From positions 1 through 64,000 of the forward strand of contig NZ_FNQJ01000004.1 of NCBI RefSeq assembly GCF_900107605.1: a stretch of 64,000 bases of DNA, in the 5' to 3' direction. Shown here one piece after another: positions 59,391 through 64,000 of the stretch (positions within the stretch are counted from its first letter, which is position 1; the number at the start of each line of letters is the position of its first letter). Under the pieces are notes generated by a model. It was not told the origin of the DNA, ran no database searches, and worked only from the letters and a program-made list of their open reading frames with translations. The DNA comes from Acidovorax soli. Lineage in GTDB: Bacteria > Pseudomonadota > Gammaproteobacteria > Burkholderiales > Burkholderiaceae_C. A program made the translations under genes and the position numbers.

Positions 59391-59831
59391 TTTTTTGGGC
59401 AGCGCATCGGGTGATTCGGGCGCTGCCGCCAGGTCGTCCAATATCGGGCAATCGGGCCGGTCGTTGCCCTGGCAGCACGACACCAGGGTTTGCAGCGTGC
59501 GCTGCATGGCCTGCATGGCGGCGATGCGGGCGGCCAGATCGTCGATGTGGCCCTGGGCTATGCGCTTGACGCTGGCGCTGGCGCGTCCCTTGTCCTGCCA
59601 CAGCGCCAGCAGTTCGCGGATTTCTTCCATGGCAAAGCCCAGCGTGCGGGCGCGCCCGATGAAGCGCAGCGCGTGCACGTCGGCTTCGGTGTATTGGCGG
59701 TAGCCGCTGTCGGTGCGGCCCACGGGGGGCAGCAGGCCCAGCGATTCGTAGTGGCGCACCATGCGCGCCGATACGCCGGCGCGCCGGGCGGCCTCGCCAA
59801 TGGGCACGGGCCAGCTTGGGGTGGGGGTCAT
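59376..59831 (-). CDS. cueR: Cu(I)-responsive MerR-family regulator CueR
   Basis: The 151-residue protein has the MerR helix-turn-helix (IGEAARRAGVSARMVRHYES), a dimer coiled coil and the CueR metal site with Cys120 and Cys128 separated by seven residues (CQGNDRPDC). This spacing marks copper/silver sensors. Activation of copA and copZ is supported by two MerR-type operators with 19-bp spacers. Its start overlaps the copZ stop by ATGA, so the two share an mRNA. The final residues lie in an intergenic repeat. Confidence 0.92.
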   Translation of the reverse strand: MTPTPSWPVPIGEAARRAGVSARMVRHYESLGLLPPVGRTDSGYRQYTEADVHALRFIGRARTLGFAMEEIRELLALWQDKGRASASVKRIAQGHIDDLAARIAAMQAMQRTLQTLVSCCQGNDRPDCPILDDLAAAPESPDALPKKLLYR

Positions 59832-60025
59832 GCGGTGACCTGGTAGCCCTCTTCGGCAATGGCGGCGGCCAGGGCCTCGCGGGGCTGGGTGCTGTCGATA
59901 TCGACGCGGTTTTGCGCGCGGTCGATGCGCACGGTGGCGGCGGGGTCGAGCTGCTGCACGGCCTGGGTGACGGCGCGTTCGCAGTGGCCGCAGGTCATGC
60001 CCTGGACTTGAAGGGTGTATTGCAT
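59828..60025 (-). CDS. copZ: Copper chaperone, heavy-metal-associated domain (CopZ-like)
   Basis: The 65-residue single HMA domain has the Cu(I) motif MTCGHC (Cys12 and Cys15) and ends EGYQVTA. It should carry Cu(I) to CopA in the cytoplasm. GGAGAA precedes the ATG. It is transcribed leftward ahead of cueR, divergent from copA. Confidence 0.93.
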   Translation of the reverse strand: MQYTLQVQGMTCGHCERAVTQAVQQLDPAATVRIDRAQNRVDIDSTQPREALAAAIAEEGYQVTA

Positions 60026-60059
60026 GCGATTTCTCCGGTGAAAAAATGACGACACCGAC

Positions 60060-60091
60060 ATGGTGAACCTTGACATAGTGGCATAGTCAAG
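60060..60091 (-). promoter_or_regulatory. CueR-type operator of copZ-cueR
   Basis: CTTGAC (60069-60074) mirrors GTCAAG (60086-60091). On the minus strand TTGACT (60090-60085) is followed after exactly 19 bp by CACCAT (60065-60060), the elongated spacer typical of MerR-activated promoters. The -10 is poor, as usual for such promoters. Confidence 0.6.
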
Positions 60092-60137
60092 AACCGATGA
60101 AAGCACTGGTGGCGGCGCAGTTGTTCGCTGCACTGGC

Positions 60138-60168
60138 TTGACCTTGCCATCATGGCAAGGATTACGGT
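60138..60168 (+). promoter_or_regulatory. CueR operator and promoter of copA
   Basis: CCTTGCCAT-C-ATGGCAAGG (60142-60160) is a perfect 9-bp-arm palindrome. It lies between TTGACC (60138-60143) and TACGGT (60163-60168), which are 19 bp apart. This is the geometry of the E. coli copA promoter under CueR. The start codon follows the -10 by only 8 bp. Confidence 0.85.
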
Positions 60169-60176
60169 AACCCCTT

Positions 60177-62405
60177 ATGAACACAACTGCCACCCCCCCC
60201 GAACTGCTGGACACCCTGGACCTGGGCATCGGCGGCATGACCTGTGCCAGCTGCGTGGGCCGTGTCGAGCGCGCGCTGCGCAAGGTGCCCGGCGTGCAGG
60301 ATGCCACCGTGAACCTGGCCACCGAGTCGGCGCGCATCGTCTATGGGGTGCCGCCCGATGCGACAGGCCCGGCCATGGACGCCCTGCTGCGCCGCGCCGT
60401 GCGCAATGCGGGCTACGAGCCGCGCGCGGCGGGGCAGGACGATGCGCCCGAGGATCTGTCGCCCTGGGCCGGCTTTTTGCCGGTGGGCGTGGGCCTGCTG
60501 CTGTCGGCCCCGCTGGTGCTGCCCATGCTGGGCGATCTGTTCGGCCAGCACTGGATGCTGCCGGCCTGGGTGCAGTTTGCGCTGGCCACCCCGGTGCAGT
60601 TCATTCTGGGGGCGCGGTTCTACAAGGCGGGCTGGTATGCGCTGAAGGCGCTGACGGGCAATATGGATCTGTTGGTGGCCATTGGCACGTCGGCGGGCTG
60701 GGGCTTGTCGATGTGGCTGTGGCTGACGGCGCACGAGGGGCATGCGCCGCACCTGTACTTCGAGGCGTCTGCCGTGGTGGTCACGCTGGTGCTGCTGGGC
60801 AAGTGGCTGGAGGCGCGCGCCAAGCGCCAGACCACGGCGGCCATCCGCGCGCTGCACGCGCTGCGCCCCGATGTGGCCCACATGCTGGGGCGTGACGGCG
60901 AGGTGGATGTGCCGGTGGCCGAGGTGATGGCGGGCGACCGGCTGGTGGTGCGCCCGGGCGAGCGCATTCCGGTGGATGGCCGCATTCTGGAGGGCCACAC
61001 CCAGGTGGACGAGTCCATGCTCACCGGCGAACCCCTGCCCGTGACGCGCGAGGTGGGCGCGCCGCTGACCGGCGGCGCCATCAATGGCGACGGCCGGGTG
61101 GTGATGCAGGTGTCGGCGGTGGGTGCCGAGACGGTGCTGTCGCGCATCATCCGCCTGGTCGAGGATGCGCAGGCCGCCAAGGCGCCCATCCAGCGCCTGG
61201 TCGATCAGGTGTCGGCGGTGTTCGTGCCGGTGGTGCTGGTGGTGGCGCTGGCCACGCTGCTCGTCTGGCTGTGGACGGGCACGGGTTTCGAGGCGGCAGT
61301 GATCCACGCCGTGGCCGTGCTGGTGATTGCCTGCCCCTGCGCGCTGGGACTGGCCACGCCGGCGGCCATCATGGCGGGCACTGGGGTGGCGGCGAAGCAC
61401 GGCATTCTCATCAAGGACGCGCAGGCGCTGGAGCTGGCGCACAAGGTGGATGTGGTGGCCTTCGACAAGACCGGCACCCTCACCGTGGGCCGGCCCCGGC
61501 TGACCGCCTTCGAGGTGGCGCCGGGCCAGGACGAGGCGGCCGTGCTGGCGGCCGTGGCCAGCGTGCAAAGCGGCAGCGAGCACCCGCTGGCCCGGGCCGT
61601 GGTGGCGGCTGCGCAAGAGCGCGGCCTGCAGCCCGTGGCGCCCGACGGCGTGCGCGCCGCGCCGGGGCGCGGCACCGAGGGCGAGGTGCAGGCGCGCAGC
61701 TACCTGGTGGGCAGCCTGCGCTGGATGGCCGAACTGGGTGTGGGGCTGGGTGCGCTGGCGGTGCGGGCTGCCGAGTTGCAGAGCACGGGCGCCACGGTGT
61801 CGGCCCTGGCCGAGCGCACCACCGACGGGCTGGCCCTGCGCGCCATTCTGGCTTTTGGCGATGAGCCCAAGGCTGGCGCGCGCGAGGCGCTGGCGGCCCT
61901 GCGCGCCCTGGGCGTGCGCACGGTGATGGTTTCGGGCGACAACCGGGGCGCGGCCGAGGCCATGGCCCGGCGCCTGGGGCTGGACCCCGATGCGGGCGAG
62001 GTGATGGCCGAGGTGCTGCCGGGCGACAAGGCGGCCCGCGTGCAGGCGCTGCAGGCCGGGGGCCACACCGTGGCCATGGTGGGCGACGGCGTGAATGACG
62101 CGCCCGCCCTGGCCGCCGCCGATGTCGGCATGGCCATGGGCAACGGCACCGACGTGGCCATGCACGCCGCCGGCATCACGCTGATGCGCGGCGACCCGAT
62201 GCTGGTGGCGGCGGCCCTGGACATCTCGCGCCGCACGGTGGCGAAAATCCGGCAGAACCTGTTCTGGGCCTTTGTCTACAACGTGGCCGGCATTCCGCTG
62301 GCGGCGCTGGGCTACCTGAACCCGGTGGTGGCGGGCGCGGCCATGGCGCTGAGTTCGGTGAGCGTGATGGCCAATGCGCTGTTGTTAAAACGCTGGCGAA
62401 TGTAA
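60177..62405 (+). CDS. copA: Cu(I)-exporting P1B-type ATPase
   Basis: CopA pumps Cu(I) from the cytoplasm to the periplasm. The 742-residue protein has one N-terminal HMA domain (MTCASC, Cys23 and Cys26), membrane helices, the actuator TGEP, the copper-specific CPC motif in [12 protein letters not shown], the phosphorylation DKTGTLT and the hinge GDGVNDAP. No Shine-Dalgarno precedes the ATG at 60177, which lies only 8 bp after the -10, so the mRNA may be nearly leaderless. No alternative start fits the HMA domain. Confidence 0.96.
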   Translation: MNTTATPPELLDTLDLGIGGMTCASCVGRVERALRKVPGVQDATVNLATESARIVYGVPPDATGPAMDALLRRAVRNAGYEPRAAGQDDAPEDLSPWAGFLPVGVGLLLSAPLVLPMLGDLFGQHWMLPAWVQFALATPVQFILGARFYKAGWYALKALTGNMDLLVAIGTSAGWGLSMWLWLTAHEGHAPHLYFEASAVVVTLVLLGKWLEARAKRQTTAAIRALHALRPDVAHMLGRDGEVDVPVAEVMAGDRLVVRPGERIPVDGRILEGHTQVDESMLTGEPLPVTREVGAPLTGGAINGDGRVVMQVSAVGAETVLSRIIRLVEDAQAAKAPIQRLVDQVSAVFVPVVLVVALATLLVWLWTGTGFEAAVIHAVAVLVIACPCALGLATPAAIMAGTGVAAKHGILIKDAQALELAHKVDVVAFDKTGTLTVGRPRLTAFEVAPGQDEAAVLAAVASVQSGSEHPLARAVVAAAQERGLQPVAPDGVRAAPGRGTEGEVQARSYLVGSLRWMAELGVGLGALAVRAAELQSTGATVSALAERTTDGLALRAILAFGDEPKAGAREALAALRALGVRTVMVSGDNRGAAEAMARRLGLDPDAGEVMAEVLPGDKAARVQALQAGGHTVAMVGDGVNDAPALAAADVGMAMGNGTDVAMHAAGITLMRGDPMLVAAALDISRRTVAKIRQNLFWAFVYNVAGIPLAALGYLNPVVAGAAMALSSVSVMANALLLKRWRM

Positions 62406-62466
62406 GAATTTCCGGTCGCCCAGGCGGCGGTTCACCATCCGCTGAACGAATGGTGGGGCAATGGAA

Positions 62467-63687
62467 TCAATGGTCGCGTCCAGCGATGAGCACGGCATTC
62501 GTGCCGCCGAAGGCGAACGAATTGGACAAGGCATAGCGCAGTTGCGGTGCGTCGCGTGCGGCGCCACGCACCAGATCCAGCCTGAAGGCCGGGTCGGCCC
62601 CTGATAGATGCGCCGTGGGCGGCAGGCAACGCCTCTCCAGGGCACGCAGCACGGCCACCATTTCCACCGCCCCGCCCGCGCCCAGCAAGTGGCCGTGGAT
62701 GGCCTTGGTCGAGCTCACGGGCGTTGTGTTGCCGAACACCTCGGCCACGGACTGCGCTTCTGCGGCATCGCCCGCCAGGGTTGCCGTGCCATGGGCATTG
62801 ATATAGCCAATGTCCGAAGGGGCCAGCCCCGCATCCTGCAGTGCGGCACGCATGGCGCGGGTCTGGCCTGCGGCCTGTGGCTGGGTGATGTGCATGGCGT
62901 CGCAGTTGGTGGCATAGCCGGCCAGGAAGAGTGGCGAGCGTGCGCCGCGCGCCTGCGCATGCGCTTCGGATTCCAGCACCAGCGCCGCCGCGCCTTCGCC
63001 CAGGGCGAAGCCCGCGCGGTCGGCAGAGAACGGACGACAGGCCGTGGCGGCATCGGCATCCTCGCGCAGCGGCGCAAGCACGCGCATGGCATGCCAGCTG
63101 GCCAGAACACCCGGGGTCAGCATGGCCTCGTGTCCCCCGGCGATGGCGATGTCGATCCAGCCGGCGCGCAGGGCCCGCAGCGCCTCGCCAATGGCCACGG
63201 CGGAAGAGGCGCAGGCACAGGCGTAGGTGAGCGATGCCCCCCGGGCGCCGTGGCGCAGTGCCAGTTCGGCTGCGGCGGCGTTGGGCATGGTAGTGAGCAC
63301 CGTGGTGGGGCGCATTCGCCGGTGCTGGCCATAGAGCGCCTGGCAGGTGGCATCGAAGCTGGCCGAGCCGCCCATGCCGCTGCCCCAGAAGATCCCCAGC
63401 CTTTGCGGGTCTGTTGCCCCGAGGTCCGCGGCCTGCAGGGCCGACTGGGCCGCGGCCAGGGCCATGGCCGTGCCGCGGTCCACCGGCAGGTTGGAAGGTG
63501 CGCGTGCCGCGCTTTCGTCGAATGCGCATGGCGCCACGGGCAGCAGCATGGGGTCCAGACCGGGCAGGGTCAGTGCATGCGCCCGCACCGAGGAGTGTCC
63601 ACGGAACAGGCGGTCATCGAACGGCGTCAGTTCGTTGCCCAGTGGCGTGACGATGCCGTAGCCCGCGATGCGTACCGGCCTGTTCAT
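62467..63687 (-). CDS. Beta-ketoacyl-ACP synthase II-like ketosynthase
   Basis: The 406-residue KAS (thiolase fold) extends an acyl-ACP with malonyl-ACP. The Cys-His-His triad is visible: Cys159 in YACACASSAVAIG, His in INAHGTATLAGD and His in KAIHGHLLGAGG. It is FabF-like but preceded by its own acyl carrier protein and not by housekeeping fab genes, so it likely belongs to a specialised lipid or polyketide pathway. The start overlaps the ACP stop by ATGA. The cluster continues past the window, so the product is unknown. Confidence 0.9.
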   Translation of the reverse strand: MNRPVRIAGYGIVTPLGNELTPFDDRLFRGHSSVRAHALTLPGLDPMLLPVAPCAFDESAARAPSNLPVDRGTAMALAAAQSALQAADLGATDPQRLGIFWGSGMGGSASFDATCQALYGQHRRMRPTTVLTTMPNAAAAELALRHGARGASLTYACACASSAVAIGEALRALRAGWIDIAIAGGHEAMLTPGVLASWHAMRVLAPLREDADAATACRPFSADRAGFALGEGAAALVLESEAHAQARGARSPLFLAGYATNCDAMHITQPQAAGQTRAMRAALQDAGLAPSDIGYINAHGTATLAGDAAEAQSVAEVFGNTTPVSSTKAIHGHLLGAGGAVEMVAVLRALERRCLPPTAHLSGADPAFRLDLVRGAARDAPQLRYALSNSFAFGGTNAVLIAGRDH

Positions 63688-63974
63688 GCGCCGGTACCGG
63701 TGGCGGGTGCAGCCTGCAGCGCCTCGATCACGTCGCAGACATGCTGCAGGGTGATGCCGCCCTGGCGGGGGTCGAGCAGGTCTTCGGGGATGCGCAGGTG
63801 AAATGTGTCTTCGGCGTTGAAAACGAACTCCATGAGCGACAGGGAATCCAGTCCGATCTCTTCCAGGCAGATGCCGGGGCTCAGCCGGGCCGGGTCGACG
63901 TGGAATTTCTGCTCCAGCATGGAGCACAGGGTGGTGTAGGTATCGGTGTGCATGGTGATTGGCGTGGAAGCCAC
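63684..63974 (-). CDS. Acyl carrier protein
   Basis: The 96-residue four-helix carrier has the phosphopantetheine site GLDSLSLMEF with Ser44. It starts at a GTG (63974) with GAAGAG upstream, or at an ATG at 63953 without a clear ribosome binding site. It is translationally coupled to the ketosynthase. Together they form the visible edge of a fatty-acid or polyketide-like gene group lying beyond 64000. Confidence 0.88.
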   Translation of the reverse strand: MASTPITMHTDTYTTLCSMLEQKFHVDPARLSPGICLEEIGLDSLSLMEFVFNAEDTFHLRIPEDLLDPRQGGITLQHVCDVIEALQAAPATGTGA

Positions 63975-64000
63975 GGCAACGCTCTTCAGGGCGCGGTGGC

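Noticed and set aside
60162..62165. A minus-strand frame of over 660 codons opposite copA
   Set aside because: Antisense shadow; copA motifs are complete on the plus strand.

Overview
The window is high-GC chromosomal DNA of a betaproteobacterium, most likely Burkholderiales, family Comamonadaceae (Acidovorax/Diaphorobacter/Comamonas-like). This rests on the block mnmE-yidC-yidD-rnpA-rpmH | dnaA-dnaN-gyrB, a Bug-type solute receptor, NnrU and RdgC proteins, and a scattered short intergenic repeat of the 'GCTATTGAAT..ATAGC..GCGC' kind. No rRNA, tRNA, CRISPR array, insertion sequence or prophage was seen.

Layout. 0-5 kb: a large c-di-GMP sensor/cyclase/phosphodiesterase, a decayed apt (adenine phosphoribosyltransferase) remnant and two small proteins. 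5-15.2 kb: the replication and translation block around dnaA. 15.2-26.9 kb: housekeeping and accessory genes, namely a NYN/LOTUS protein, Fe-S and Cys-cluster proteins, OsmC, DUF72, a homoserine dehydrogenase behind a threonine-type leader, a DinG-type helicase, a DMT exporter, a DnaQ-like exonuclease, NnrU and an NlpC/P60 lipoprotein. 26.9-33.7 kb: a five-gene minus-strand operon for an acid sugar (Bug receptor, PdxA2-like dehydrogenase, enolase-superfamily dehydratase, AraD-like 2-keto-3-deoxy acid dehydratase, ketoglutarate-semialdehyde dehydrogenase) with a divergent LysR regulator. 33.7-37.2 kb: DAHP synthase, then a gene-poor stretch holding an EAL-domain remnant, a frameshifted DUF1232 gene and two origin-like elements exactly 800 bp apart. 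37.2-38.3 kb: rdgC. 38.3-48.3 kb: a complete benzoate-to-muconolactone module (BenM/CatM-like regulator, catB, catA, benABCD, benK, benE). 48.3-59.3 kb: a nine-gene minus-strand operon coupling a branched-chain-amino-acid-type ABC importer to acyl-CoA ligase and beta-oxidation genes, behind a divergent TetR regulator and a 35-bp palindromic operator. 59.3-62.4 kb: copper homeostasis (cueR, copZ, copA) with two MerR-type operators. 62.4-64 kb: a ketosynthase and an acyl carrier protein of a cluster that continues outside the window.

How the genes work together. Benzoate enters by BenK/BenE, BenABC dihydroxylates it, BenD yields catechol, CatA cleaves the ring and CatB forms muconolactone; catC is absent here. 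The acid-sugar operon should deliver 2-oxoglutarate. The liv/acyl-CoA operon should import an organic acid, activate it and shorten it. CueR controls both the chaperone and the exporter.

The most unusual feature is at 35.26-36.28 kb: two copies of AT-rich / TAG-trinucleotide / GC-rich / DnaA-box modules in the same order and spacing, with three perfect DnaA boxes. This matches the known layout of a bacterial origin unwinding element, yet lies about 26 kb from dnaA, whose own upstream region has only one perfect box. The other notable observation is a family of eleven short repeats, most of them just after, or even containing, the stop codons of genes in the same orientation.
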